Shown here in pieces: positions 7,993 through 17,443 of a DNA stretch of 60,719 nt. Source of the stretch: Verrucomicrobiia bacterium (GTDB taxonomy: Bacteria; Verrucomicrobiota; Verrucomicrobiia; Verrucomicrobiales; DEV007); NCBI GenBank assembly GCA_020439925.1, contig JAGRPC010000037.1:1-60719 (forward strand). Direction: 5' to 3'. How positions within the stretch are numbered: position 1 is the first letter of the stretch; each line of letters begins with the position of its first letter. The notes below the pieces were generated by a model. The model was not told where the DNA came from. It made no database searches and worked only from the letters and a program-made list of their open reading frames with translations. Position numbers and translations under genes: made by a program.

Positions 7993-8013
7993 GGCGATGT
8001 CACATCGCCTTTT
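7993..8013 (+). terminator. Rho-independent terminator behind the tRNA remnant
   Basis: GGCGATG-TCA-CATCGCC (7993-8009) is a 7-bp perfect stem with a 3-base loop followed by TTTT on the plus strand. It overlaps the last codons of the minus-strand PspA-like gene. Its distance and strand fit a terminator of the original tRNA gene. Confidence 0.55.
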
Positions 8014-8737
8014 CGTCCTGGGCTGGAAGATCGGCGGAATCCGATGCTTCCCCTCCTTCCAGAACGATGCCTGCTTCGGCGGCGAAGTCGGCCAGGGCGA
8101 GTTCCTCCAGGGCGGTCCGTTCGGTTTCAAGCCGGTCGAGATCGCCGGTGTCGATGCTGTCACGGGCGACGCGGGCTCGGCCCATCGCCTTTTCCTTTTC
8201 CTCGCGCACCATCTCTCCGAGCCGATTCAGGGTGTCTCCGGCTCCACCAATCTCGTTGATCATGCCGGCGGCCATTTCATTGAGTTCGGCGGTGGCCTTG
8301 GCGATGCGGGTCTGGTCGATGTCGCGTGAAAGGGCCTCGATCTTGTCGCGAGCCGCCTTCACCGCCACTTCCTGAGCGCTCTTGAGTTCGGAGTAAGTTT
8401 TTTCGGCGTCGGCGAGTTCCTCCACATTGGTGGTGTGGCTTTCCTTGATCTGCTGGAGACGCAGCGCATATTCGCCGGCCAGCTTGCGATTGCCCGCCTT
8501 GAGGTGGGCCGCGGCCTTGGCCGAGAGTTCGCGGATCTCCTTTTCTCCTTTCTTCACCTGCCCCATGAGCCGTTCGCAGAGGGCGGCGTGAGCGGCAAGA
8601 CCCTTGTTGTATTCCGAAATCTGCTTGCGGAGATTCTCCTTCTCGAGTTCGAGGAGCGCTTCGGGGTTCTTCTTTTCGAGGCCGGAAACAAAGAGGCCGA
8701 AAAAGCCGCGGATGAGATTGCCGAGACGTCTGAACAT
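8000..8737 (-). CDS. PspA/IM30-family coiled-coil protein
   Basis: The 245-residue protein starts with an amphipathic membrane-binding helix (MFRRLGNLIRGFFGLFVSGL) and continues as long charged helices (about 25-215), the plan of PspA/IM30/Vipp1 membrane-repair proteins, and ends in an acidic tail. PspA-type proteins bind stressed inner membrane and oligomerise into ESCRT-III-like assemblies. No pspF, pspB or pspC neighbour is visible; the gene is alone and divergent from the sulfatase. Sequence relatedness is judged from architecture and the N-terminal helix, so a distant PspA-like role is the safe statement. Confidence 0.68.
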   Translation of the reverse strand: MFRRLGNLIRGFFGLFVSGLEKKNPEALLELEKENLRKQISEYNKGLAAHAALCERLMGQVKKGEKEIRELSAKAAAHLKAGNRKLAGEYALRLQQIKESHTTNVEELADAEKTYSELKSAQEVAVKAARDKIEALSRDIDQTRIAKATAELNEMAAGMINEIGGAGDTLNRLGEMVREEKEKAMGRARVARDSIDTGDLDRLETERTALEELALADFAAEAGIVLEGGEASDSADLPAQDEKAM

Positions 8738-8894
8738 GGAGTTATCTTCGCACGGGGGCGGGCGAACGCAATCCGTGAAAACACCGGGATTGGTCTCTCA
8801 TGACTGACGGCGAGTCACCCCCACCCACTTTTTGGGATTGCCAGACGGGATCAGAGCGGGGACGATGGCAATCCGCACTCGACCCCCTTACCTG

Positions 8895-10739
8895 ATGAAG
8901 TGGACCCTCTTTGCCCTGCTCGCCGCCGCCCCCGTCATGGCCGCGGACCGGCCTCATATTCTCTGGATTTCCTCGGAAGACAACGGACCGCATCTCGGCT
9001 GCTATGGCGATGACTACGCGGTGAGTCCGCACCTCGATGCCCTCGCCGCGAAGGGAATGCGCTACCTGCATGCGTGGTCGAATGCGCCGGTCTGCGCTCC
9101 CGCGCGGACGACCGTCATTTCCGGAATCTACCCACCCGCAACCGGAGCCGAACACATGCGGTCGCAGACGTCCCTGCCGTCGGAGATGAAACTGTTTCCC
9201 GCCTACCTGAGACAGGCCGGCTACTACTGCACGAATGCTTCGAAAGAAGACTACAACCTCGTGAAGGGGGACGATGTCTGGGACGAGAGCAGTGGCAAGG
9301 CGCACTGGAAGAACCGGGCCGAGGGCCAGCCCTTCTTCGCCGTTTTCAATTCCACGATATCCCACGAATCACAGATCCGGAATGCGATCGACGAGAAGGA
9401 CCGCATCCACGATCCGGCCAAGGTGAGAGTACCGGCCTATCATCCGGATACACCCGAGGTGAGGAAGGACTGGGCCCAGTACTATGACCGGATTACGATG
9501 ATGGACGCGCAACTCGGGCAGAGGCTGCGAGAAATCGAGGAGGCGGGACTCGAGGATGACACGATTGTCGTCTACTGGGGCGACCACGGATCGGGAATGC
9601 CGAGGAGCAAGAGATGGCCCTACAATTCGGGGCTTCAGGTGCCCCTGATTGTCTATTTTCCGGACAAGTGGAAAGCCCTGGCTCCCGACGAGTATACGAG
9701 GGGGGGCACGAGCGAGCGTCTTGTGGGGTTCATCGACCTCGCGCCGACGATGCTGAGTCTCGCCGGGATCGAGCCGAAGCCGTGGATGCAGGGGAGCGCC
9801 TTTGCCGGGGATTTTGAGCAAGCCGGACGCGAGTTCAATTACGGCTTCCGCGGGCGCATGGACGAGCGGATCGATTTGGTGCGTTCGGTCTCGGACGGGC
9901 GCTACGTATACCTTCGCCAGTATCTGCCCCACCGCGTCTACGGCCAGTACATCGATTACATGTTCCAGACCCCGACGACGCGGGTGTGGCGCGGGCTCTT
10001 CGATGAGGGGAAGCTCAACGAAGCCCAGTCCCGTTTCTGGCAGGAGAAGCCGGCCGAGGAACTCTACGATCTGCAGAGCGATCGCGACGAAGTGGTGAAT
10101 CTCGTGGACTCGCCGGAACATGCCGCGGCTTTGGCGAAGATGCGCACCGCACACGAAGCCTGGGAGCGTAGTATCCGGGACATCGGCTTTCTTCCCGAGG
10201 CCGAGATCCACGCCCGTAGCGCGGGCGCAACACCTTGGGAGGTGGGGCAGGACCCGGCCCGTTACGATTTCGAAGCGGTGTTTGCTGCCGCGAAACTCGC
10301 CAGCTCGAGAAAGCGGGAGGATCTTCCGGGCATCGTGGCGTTGCTGGATAGTAACGACAGCGGAGTCCGCTACTGGGGCGCGACGGGTTTGCTCATTCAT
10401 GGCCGTGCCGGCTTTGATGCGGGAGCAGCGGTCCTGCGGAAGGCGCTTGAGGATCCCTGCGGCAGCGTGGCCGTTGTCGCCGGAGAAGCTCTCGGCCGTT
10501 TCGGGACTGTGGAAGACCGGGAGAAGGCTCTCGATCTGCTTCTCTCCAAGGCCGATCAGGGAACCGGAAACGTCTTCGAAGCGATTCTCGCGGTGAACGC
10601 GCTCGACTATCTCGATGAGGCGGCAGCCTCCCGGATGGAGGCCATACGGAAACTTCCCCGCAAGCCGGGAAAACCGGCGCCCCGGGCGGACGGCTACGTC
10701 GGAAATTTGCTCAAGCATTTGACCGGCGGGGCGAAGTGA
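8895..10739 (+). CDS. Secreted sulfatase with C-terminal HEAT-like region
   Basis: A signal peptide (MKWTLFALLAAAPVMA) precedes a type I sulfatase domain. Metal ligands lie in WISSEDN, the formylglycine motif is C67-APAR71 (C-x-P-x-R), and a GDHGSG segment follows. The sequence resembles heparan N-sulfatase (SGSH-like) branches of the family. Residues from about 470 form a helical, HEAT-like tail (YWGATGLLIHGRAG, AGEALGRFGT) common in Planctomycete and Verrucomicrobial sulfatases. It would desulfate polysaccharides in the periplasm or outside. ATG 8895 gives the cleanest signal peptide; ATG 8865 and TTG 8832 are possible in-frame alternatives. Cys-to-formylglycine maturation by an enzyme encoded elsewhere is required. 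Confidence 0.88.
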   Translation: MKWTLFALLAAAPVMAADRPHILWISSEDNGPHLGCYGDDYAVSPHLDALAAKGMRYLHAWSNAPVCAPARTTVISGIYPPATGAEHMRSQTSLPSEMKLFPAYLRQAGYYCTNASKEDYNLVKGDDVWDESSGKAHWKNRAEGQPFFAVFNSTISHESQIRNAIDEKDRIHDPAKVRVPAYHPDTPEVRKDWAQYYDRITMMDAQLGQRLREIEEAGLEDDTIVVYWGDHGSGMPRSKRWPYNSGLQVPLIVYFPDKWKALAPDEYTRGGTSERLVGFIDLAPTMLSLAGIEPKPWMQGSAFAGDFEQAGREFNYGFRGRMDERIDLVRSVSDGRYVYLRQYLPHRVYGQYIDYMFQTPTTRVWRGLFDEGKLNEAQSRFWQEKPAEELYDLQSDRDEVVNLVDSPEHAAALAKMRTAHEAWERSIRDIGFLPEAEIHARSAGATPWEVGQDPARYDFEAVFAAAKLASSRKREDLPGIVALLDSNDSGVRYWGATGLLIHGRAGFDAGAAVLRKALEDPCGSVAVVAGEALGRFGTVEDREKALDLLLSKADQGTGNVFEAILAVNALDYLDEAAASRMEAIRKLPRKPGKPAPRADGYVGNLLKHLTGGAK

Positions 10740-10834
10740 TTGTTCGCCGCGGCACGCGCTGGCCGAATTGCGTCCCCGCCACGGATTGACGCCGGGGAAT
10801 GCCTTCGGGCACGATGGACACGCACCCGCGCGCC

Positions 10835-12148
10835 ATGAAGCCTACCCTGCACCGACGTCGATTTCTGAAAACTCTGTCGGCCTCGGCCACCGGAATCACC
10901 CTCTCGGCGGCGGCCAGGGCTGCGCCGGGAAGCCGGATCGGAATTGCGGTAATCGGAACGGGAGGGATGGGATCCAATCATGTGCGCACCCTTTGCGGAC
11001 GCCAGGATATCGAATTCCGCTGGCTCATCGACACGGATGCGGATCGGGCGGCTGCGGCGGCGAAAACGGTGGAGGAACGAACCGGGCAGAAACCGCGGGT
11101 CTCGCAGGACCTTCGGCACGCCCTCGATGATGCCGGGGTGGAGGCGTGTTTCATGGCTACCCCCGACCATTGGCATGCGCCGGGGGCGATTCTGGCGGCT
11201 GATCTCGGCAAGCACGTCTACGTGGAAAAACCCTGTTCCCACAATCTTCGTGAAGGGAGGCTTCTCATCGAAGCCGCGGAAAGAAACGGGGTCGCTGTCC
11301 AGGTCGGCACGCAGAGTCGAAGTACTGCCCATGTCCGGACGGTCATTGAACGTCTGCATTCGGGGGTGATCGGCGAGATTCTCGTGGCAAAGGCGTGGAA
11401 CAGCCAGAAACGAGCCGATCACGGACGGCAGCCGGACTCGAATCCGCCCGATTCCCTCGACTATGATCTGTGGCTAGGACCCGTCCCGAAAGTGCCCTTC
11501 AAGACCACCTATCATCCAGCCCACTGGCGGTGGTTTTTCCACTTTGGGGCGGGGGATTTTGGCAACGACGGGGTTCACGATATCGACATCGCCCGCTGGG
11601 GATTGGGGGTGGAACGGCATCCCGACGTGATTCACGGAATGGGAGGCAAGCTATTCTTCGAAGATGACCAGCAGTGGCCCGACACGCTTTATTGCGGTTT
11701 CGAATACAAGGAATCGGGCCGCAAGGACCGGCAGCTTGTCTTCGAGCAGCGAATCTGGAGTCCATACGTGCAGGAGGGACACGAGAACGGCTGTGCCTGG
11801 TATGGCACGGAGGGGTATGTCGTCGGAGGCAAGGCGAAAGGATGGCAGATCTTTGGCCCGAAGAATCGTCTCATCGAGACCATCGAATCCGACGGAGTGG
11901 ATCTCGCAGGTCACCACGAGGATTTCCTTCGGGTGGTTCGGGGCGAAGGCAACCCGGTGGACCTGCATGCCGGCATTCTGACAAACCACTTTTCCTCTTC
12001 GCTTTGTCATCTGGGGAATCTCGCGTGGAAGACTGGAAGGGTGCTTCATTTCGACCCGACGGGAGAGACGTTCCCGGGGGACGAGGATGCAAACGCCGGC
12101 CTGCATCGCGAATATCGGGAGCACTGGGCCACTCCCAAGGACGCTTGA
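10835..12148 (+). CDS. Tat-exported Gfo/Idh/MocA-family oxidoreductase
   Basis: A twin-arginine signal (HRRRFLKTLSASATGITL) leads into a Rossmann domain with GTGGMG (41-46), the family's EKP motif (HVYVEKPCSHN), and a C-terminal beta-sheet domain with WRWFFHFGAGDFGNDGVHD. Such Tat-exported members are common in PVC bacteria and act on sugars or glycosides with tightly bound NAD(P). Its position 95 bases after the sulfatase suggests a joint role in glycan breakdown. ATG 10835 was chosen because it places the RR motif at the N-terminus; ATG 10814 and 10799 are alternatives. Substrate unknown. Confidence 0.86.
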   Translation: MKPTLHRRRFLKTLSASATGITLSAAARAAPGSRIGIAVIGTGGMGSNHVRTLCGRQDIEFRWLIDTDADRAAAAAKTVEERTGQKPRVSQDLRHALDDAGVEACFMATPDHWHAPGAILAADLGKHVYVEKPCSHNLREGRLLIEAAERNGVAVQVGTQSRSTAHVRTVIERLHSGVIGEILVAKAWNSQKRADHGRQPDSNPPDSLDYDLWLGPVPKVPFKTTYHPAHWRWFFHFGAGDFGNDGVHDIDIARWGLGVERHPDVIHGMGGKLFFEDDQQWPDTLYCGFEYKESGRKDRQLVFEQRIWSPYVQEGHENGCAWYGTEGYVVGGKAKGWQIFGPKNRLIETIESDGVDLAGHHEDFLRVVRGEGNPVDLHAGILTNHFSSSLCHLGNLAWKTGRVLHFDPTGETFPGDEDANAGLHREYREHWATPKDA

Positions 12149-12180
12149 TTCAATCGCTGCGGAGAGTCGTTGGCAAAACA

Positions 12181-12210
12181 AAAAGACCGTCGCGACGGCG
12201 ACGGTCTTTT
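12181..12210. terminator. Perfect bidirectional terminator
   Basis: AAAAGACCGTCGC-GACG-GCGACGGTCTTTT is a 13-bp perfect inverted repeat with a 4-base loop and T-runs on both strands. It sits between the convergent oxidoreductase and cytochrome-WD40 genes and should terminate both. Confidence 0.9.
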
Positions 12211-12239
12211 CGATCGGAGGTCGCAGCAAAGGCGGTGAC

Positions 12240-15200
12240 TCAGCCTTCCCGTTTCGGCAGAGTGGAAAGGTATTTGGCACGCAACTCCTCGATGCGCTTT
12301 TTCTGCGAGGCGAGGGCCTCTTCCTGGCGCTTGCGCTCGGCTTCGGCTTCGGCGAGTTCGCGGGCGGCTTCCTGTTCGGCCTTGCTGCGTTCGGCGATCA
12401 CCTTTGGAGTCTCGCGGGCAACCTGGTCAGCGGCGGTGACGGTGGATTTGGTCTTGGTGGCTTCCACGTAACTGGTCTCGAGGAATTGTTCGAGCTCGGA
12501 AAGACGAGTCTTCAAGCTAGCCACCTCGTTCCCGATTTCCTCCGGAGTCTTGTAGGCGAGAGTCTCGGCGGCGACCTTGATCTTTTCCCCCTTCGTTTCC
12601 GGAAGCGCGTTCGCATCCTCGGGAAGATCGGTGGCCACGGCACCGGCAGCTCCGGAAGAGACGGTCAGGGCCGGATCGATTGCCGCCGAGGTCGTTTCTT
12701 GAATGGCTTCCTCGCGCAACTCAGCGACGGCACGGCTGGAGACCAGGGCAAGCGCCTGTTCAAGGACAGAGGAGGACTTCTCCTGAAGGGCGGCGGTGCC
12801 CTCGGCGACGGTCTTTTTCGCCTGAGCAAGAATTGCCTCCGCTTCGGTGCGCGCTTTCGCGGCCGCCTCGGCTTCCTGTTTGGCGACAGTCTCTTCCTCC
12901 ATCATGTCACCCAGTTTCGCTGTCATGTCGTCCAGGTTTTCGGATTCCTGGTGCGCTGTGAGATTGATGGCCGCGGCCTGCCACTTGCGGTGGAGGAACT
13001 GGGAATTGGAGAGATCTGCTTTGGCCAGGTCGATCGATTTCTTCGTTTCCGCCTCCTTTGCAGCGACGGCCGTGACCTTGGCGGCGGCTGCCTCCTTGTT
13101 CTTGGCGGAACTGGCGAGAAGATCTTCTGCTTTTTTCAATTCGGTCTGGGCAGCGGCGATTTGGGTCCGGGCATCGGCGAGTTCCTTCTGCTTTGCGGCA
13201 AGGGCGGTGGCTGCATCGGTGGCAGCCTTCTGGGCGGGGGCGAGGTCCGCCTTGGCCTTGGCGAGGGCAGCGTTGGTGGCGGCGAGTTTGGCCGCAGCCT
13301 GATCGAGTAATGTCTTGCTCCCGGTGCGAGCCTTTTCCAACTCAGCGAGGGCCGCGGTTCTCGAAGCGGCATCGGCTTGTGCCTTCTGGATGCGGGCGGC
13401 ACCGGCGGCAGCCGCTTCGCGAAGAGGCTTGAAGGCAGCGTCGGCCTGGGCAAGGGCGGTGGATTTAGAAGCCTGGTCCTGCTTGGATGCAGCGAGAGCC
13501 GTACTGGCTTCCGTCAACTTGTTCCCAAGTTGACGGACGACTTCTGCGGCTTGATTGCGGGTGTTCTCCGAGGAAGCGAGCGCGTTTACCGCCGCCTGAG
13601 CCGCCTTTGCGGTTTCGGCCGCTCGGGCCACGGCAGCGTCGCGGGCCTGAACCAGCGCCGGAGGAGGGGCCTGTCCGTCTTTGGTGGCTGCGGCGAGTGC
13701 AGCCTCCGCCTGGACTTTCGCGGCGGCGGCTTCTGCCTGGGCTTTCGAGGCAGCCTCCGAAGCGCTCTTTGCCTGAGTAGCGTTTGCATTGGCGGAGGCA
13801 TTGACTTTGTTCGCTTCCGCCATTTTTGAGGCAGAGGCCTCCTGCTCGGAGGTCTTGGCAGCGAGCGCGGCATTGGCTGCATCCCGAGCTTTGAGGGCAG
13901 CGGCCTGAGCGGCAGCCAGTTGGTCATGTTGGGTTTTCTGTGCCGCTTCCAGAGCAGGCTTCGCAGCTTCGGACTTCGCAGCTTCAAGAGCGACTTTGGC
14001 GGAGGCAAGAGCCTCGTCCTGCTTCATGAGCTCGGAGGTGAGTCGGGTAACTTCATCCTGCTGAGGTTTCAGGGAAGCGGTGGCGGTAGCAATGGAGTCA
14101 ATCAGGGTCTTCATCGCTGCGTTCCGAGCATTGACATCCTGTTGCAGCTTTTCCACTTGGGGAGTAAGCGCCTTGATCGTTCCATCCAGTTTGGCAATCT
14201 GAGCCTTGTGGGCGTCCCGTGTCTGGGTGACGGCAGCGATGGACTTATCTATTTCTGAGAGAGCATTTCGTGCTGTGGCGAGTTCAGTTGCGATGGATTT
14301 GGCGCTTTCCTCAAGTTTTGGCAGCTGGCTCGTCAATTCTACGATCCGCTTTTCCGAGTAGGCAATCTGCTGATCGATCGACGGTGGGTTGGCATCGATA
14401 CTGGCAATCTCCGTTCCAGCCTCGGCATCCCAGGCCTTGATGTTTCCATGAATGTCGCCGGTAAAGACTCTTTTTCCGTCGTCGCTGTAAGCGACGCTGA
14501 GAACCACATCGTCGGACGCGTTGATGGTTCGTATGGCCGTTCCGTCTCCTTTCCAGAGCTTTACTGTCTTGTCGCGTCCTACCGTAGCGAGGTTGCCATT
14601 CGGGGCGAAATCGACCGCCTGCACGCCACCGCTGTGCGCCTGCCATTTCTTGACCTGGGAGCCGTTGTTCATTTCCCAGAGGATGACCTGGCCGTCTTCA
14701 CTGCAGGACGCGAGGACATTTCCGTCCATGCGCCAGTCGAGGTCGTTCACGGCTAGCGTGTGACCTTTCAGGGTGTAAAACTCGTAGCCGGTGGCGGCTT
14801 CCCAGACGTAGAGCCCGCCATTTCGGTCCCCGGTCGCGTAGATCACCCCATCCGGACTGTAGGCAGCGGAGAGGAGCCAGTCGGTGTGCTTCTTCACTGC
14901 ATTGACCTGTTCGCCCTTGACTGTGTCCCACAACTTGATCACGCGACCCGGTCCTCCCATCACCGCATGCTGGAGATCCGGAGAAATGTCGGCACCGAGA
15001 ACAATGTCGAACTCTTTTCCGACTTCGATGACTCGTTCTCCTGTCTTGATATCCCAGGCGACCACGTTGCCCGATTTTCCTCCGCGTCCCCCACCGCAAT
15101 ACAGGTAGGCCCCGTTCGGGCTGAAGTTCAAGGTCTGGGGGAAACCTTCGGGGTAGGGAAGCACTCCGAGAAGGTCGAAATCGGAGGAGTGGTAAAGGAG

Positions 15201-15770
15201 GATTTGTTTCTGTCCTGCCACTGCAAGAATGGGCGCCCAAGGGCTGTGGGCGAGCGCCGGGACCGCATTGGGTCGTGTCGTAAGTACAGAGGGTTCAAGC
15301 AGAAGGTGCTCCGGCATTGGAGGCGGTCCCTCCGGCTTTCCGGATGCACTCACGGAAGTCAGATCGAGCTTGGGCTTGTCGGATTTACGAGCCTTGGAAT
15401 TCTTCGTTTCAAGCAAGCCCCCGGCAATCCAGTCCGAAATCACCTGAAGTTCCTCGTCGGTCATCTTTGTGCCCTTCGGAGGCATGATGGGCTCTTCGAT
15501 GTGAGCGGAAAGGGTAAACAGGCGGGAAGTTTTCGGATCCTCGGAGATCACCACGGCTCCGCCGGACCCTCCCGTGAGAGCCGCACCAAAGCTCGCCAGA
15601 TCGAGTCCTCCCTTCGCTTCGTCCGTGTTGTGGCAGTTCAGGCACTTGTTTTCCAGAATCGGGAAAACGTCGTCAGCATAGGTGACTTTGGACTTTTCAT
15701 CGGCGGCCTGGGCAGCCAATGGGAGACCCATGAGCAACAGGAGGGTTTGCAGTCGGGGGGAGTTCTTCAT
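12240..15770 (-). CDS. Secreted haem-binding WD40 protein with giant Ala-rich coiled coil
   Basis: From ATG 15768-15770 the protein is 1176 residues. It has a signal peptide (to about 23), a PSCyt1-like domain with one haem site C43-LNC-H47 and a PPKGTKM segment, and a WD40 propeller at about 150-450 with repeated blades (SAAYSPDGVIYATGDRNG, VNDLDWRMDGNVLASCSEDG). From about 470 to the end lies an extremely Ala/Lys/Glu-rich coiled coil. The combination suggests an electron-carrying or haem-sensing periplasmic scaffold. It is divergent from the DUF1501 operon by 309 bases, and WD40-cytochrome proteins commonly accompany these genes in PVC bacteria. The open frame extends upstream to 15863, but the signal peptide fixes the start. 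Confidence 0.85.
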   Translation of the reverse strand: MKNSPRLQTLLLLMGLPLAAQAADEKSKVTYADDVFPILENKCLNCHNTDEAKGGLDLASFGAALTGGSGGAVVISEDPKTSRLFTLSAHIEEPIMPPKGTKMTDEELQVISDWIAGGLLETKNSKARKSDKPKLDLTSVSASGKPEGPPPMPEHLLLEPSVLTTRPNAVPALAHSPWAPILAVAGQKQILLYHSSDFDLLGVLPYPEGFPQTLNFSPNGAYLYCGGGRGGKSGNVVAWDIKTGERVIEVGKEFDIVLGADISPDLQHAVMGGPGRVIKLWDTVKGEQVNAVKKHTDWLLSAAYSPDGVIYATGDRNGGLYVWEAATGYEFYTLKGHTLAVNDLDWRMDGNVLASCSEDGQVILWEMNNGSQVKKWQAHSGGVQAVDFAPNGNLATVGRDKTVKLWKGDGTAIRTINASDDVVLSVAYSDDGKRVFTGDIHGNIKAWDAEAGTEIASIDANPPSIDQQIAYSEKRIVELTSQLPKLEESAKSIATELATARNALSEIDKSIAAVTQTRDAHKAQIAKLDGTIKALTPQVEKLQQDVNARNAAMKTLIDSIATATASLKPQQDEVTRLTSELMKQDEALASAKVALEAAKSEAAKPALEAAQKTQHDQLAAAQAAALKARDAANAALAAKTSEQEASASKMAEANKVNASANANATQAKSASEAASKAQAEAAAAKVQAEAALAAATKDGQAPPPALVQARDAAVARAAETAKAAQAAVNALASSENTRNQAAEVVRQLGNKLTEASTALAASKQDQASKSTALAQADAAFKPLREAAAAGAARIQKAQADAASRTAALAELEKARTGSKTLLDQAAAKLAATNAALAKAKADLAPAQKAATDAATALAAKQKELADARTQIAAAQTELKKAEDLLASSAKNKEAAAAKVTAVAAKEAETKKSIDLAKADLSNSQFLHRKWQAAAINLTAHQESENLDDMTAKLGDMMEEETVAKQEAEAAAKARTEAEAILAQAKKTVAEGTAALQEKSSSVLEQALALVSSRAVAELREEAIQETTSAAIDPALTVSSGAAGAVATDLPEDANALPETKGEKIKVAAETLAYKTPEEIGNEVASLKTRLSELEQFLETSYVEATKTKSTVTAADQVARETPKVIAERSKAEQEAARELAEAEAERKRQEEALASQKKRIEELRAKYLSTLPKREG

Positions 15771-16079
15771 GATGAACGTGAGATTTTCCGGCTGAAGCGG
15801 TAGGAAATCAGTGGTTGAGAATTCCGGGGGACTCCAAGGATGATCCTGGAGGAAATCTTCCATTTACCCAACGCCACAGGGCGTTTGGAGCAATCTCTCA
15901 AACTTACGTCCGAAATTTGGATTCGTCTCAAGGAATCGCGTCGTAAAAAGGCGGCGGTCAGATGGCCCTAAATGGCCATTCGCGCTTCCCGTGGTGCGGT
16001 TCTACGTGAAAACGCCTCTTGAGAAAACGGCTCTGGAGAGCTTTCTTTCCGTCAGTTTCGTAAACCGCATCAACCAACT
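15771..16079. promoter_or_regulatory. Divergent intergenic region with two short hairpins
   Basis: This 309-base gap separates the WD40-cytochrome gene (leftward) from the DUF1501 operon (rightward). It holds two small inverted repeats, AACGCC-ACAG-GGCGTT (15870-15885) and ATGGCC-N6-GGCCAT (15962-15979), and no convincing gene. Both promoters must lie here; I see no clear -35/-10 pair. Confidence 0.4.
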
Positions 16080-17414
16080 ATGAAAGGCTGCTCAGGATTC
16101 CTCAACAATGGCATGGCAAACCGCCGTGAATTCATGCAGGTCGGCTTTGCCGCCGGCCTCGGGCTTTCCCTGCCCGAACTCCTCAAAGTCGAGGCAAAGG
16201 CGCAGGCCAAATTCTACGAGTCCAAGGAAGGGGTGGCGAAGTCCCTCATCCACATCTACCTCCCCGGAGGTTGCGCCCATCAGGAAACCTGGGATCCGAA
16301 GCCTTTCGCACCGGTCGAGTATCGTGGGCCCTACAACGCGATTAACACCAACGTGGACGGCATTCAGTTCAGCGAGAACTTCAAGCACCTTGCGAAGGTC
16401 GCCGACAAGATGACGATCATTCGCTCCATGACTCATGGCGAGGCCGCCCACGAGCGAGGCACTCACAACATGTTCACGGGATATCGGCCCAGTCCGGCCC
16501 TCAAGTACCCCAGCTTCGGTTCCGTGATCGCCCATGAATTCGGAACCCGGAAGAACCTCCCTCCCTATGTTTGTATTCCTAACGTCCCCAATGAGTTCGC
16601 CGGAACGGGTTACCTCAGCTCCATGTACGGTCCATTCTCGGTTGGAAGTGACCCGGTTGCCGACAAAGGGTTTACGGTTCGCGATCTGACCCTTCCGGGC
16701 GGAGTGGACAATTCGAGGTTCGAGCGTCGTCGCTCTCTTCTCGAGGCGGTCGACAGTCATTTCCGGACGATGGAGAAGGCTGACAACATCGATGCGATGG
16801 ACAGTTTCTACCAGAAGGCTTACGGGCTGATCGGTTCGGCCGAAGCGCGTGAGGCGTTCGATCTTCAGAAGGAAGAAGAAAAGATGAAGGATCGCTACGG
16901 GCGCAATCAGGCGGGCATGCGGATGCTGCTGGCTCGCCGTCTCGTTGAATCGGGTGTTCGTCTGGTGACCCTCACCTATGGTTCCTGGGACATGCATGAT
17001 CGCATCCAGCAGGGCATTGCGAGCCAGGTTCCGGCCTTTGATCAGGCCTTGGCGACCCTCCTTACCGACCTTGACGAACGCGGTCTCCTTGATTCGACGA
17101 TCGTTATGGTCTCGTCCGAGTTCGGACGGACTCCCAAGATCAACAAGACCGATGGTCGCGACCACTGGCCCAAGGTGTTCTCGACGATGCTCGCCGGTGG
17201 TGGGATCAAGCGGGGTATGGTTTACGGCAGCTCTGATGCTCTTGCCGCCGAACCGGACGAAAACCCGGTGGATGTGCAGTCCTTCGCAACGACGGTATAC
17301 GCGCAGCTTGGCATCAACGCCGACAAGGAGCTGATCGCCCCCGGGCCTCGCCCGATCGAGATCGTTGCCGACGGCAAAGTGATCCACGACATCATCGAAA
17401 AAGCTTCCGCCTGA
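16080..17414 (+). CDS. DUF1501 protein (Tat-type signal, sulfatase/phosphatase-like fold)
   Basis: The 444-residue protein has a twin-arginine-type leader (ANRREFMQVGFAAGLGLSL) and the DUF1501 core: LPGGCAHQETWDPKP, FKHLAKVADKMTIIRSM, HNMFTGYRPSP, and near the C-terminus SSEFGRTPKINK with GRDHWPKV. DUF1501 proteins share the alkaline-phosphatase-like fold, but no substrate is established. They are nearly always paired with DUF1549/DUF1553 cytochromes in Planctomycetota and Verrucomicrobiota, as here two genes downstream. ATG 16113, just before the RR motif, is an alternative start. Confidence 0.88.
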   Translation: MKGCSGFLNNGMANRREFMQVGFAAGLGLSLPELLKVEAKAQAKFYESKEGVAKSLIHIYLPGGCAHQETWDPKPFAPVEYRGPYNAINTNVDGIQFSENFKHLAKVADKMTIIRSMTHGEAAHERGTHNMFTGYRPSPALKYPSFGSVIAHEFGTRKNLPPYVCIPNVPNEFAGTGYLSSMYGPFSVGSDPVADKGFTVRDLTLPGGVDNSRFERRRSLLEAVDSHFRTMEKADNIDAMDSFYQKAYGLIGSAEAREAFDLQKEEEKMKDRYGRNQAGMRMLLARRLVESGVRLVTLTYGSWDMHDRIQQGIASQVPAFDQALATLLTDLDERGLLDSTIVMVSSEFGRTPKINKTDGRDHWPKVFSTMLAGGGIKRGMVYGSSDALAAEPDENPVDVQSFATTVYAQLGINADKELIAPGPRPIEIVADGKVIHDIIEKASA

Positions 17415-17443
17415 AGACCAGGGCTTTTCCCAGAAAATCCGAC

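Noticed and set aside
9369..10718. 449-codon minus-strand open frame opposite the sulfatase
   Set aside because: Mirror of a convincing sulfatase frame, with no signal peptide or family motif of its own.
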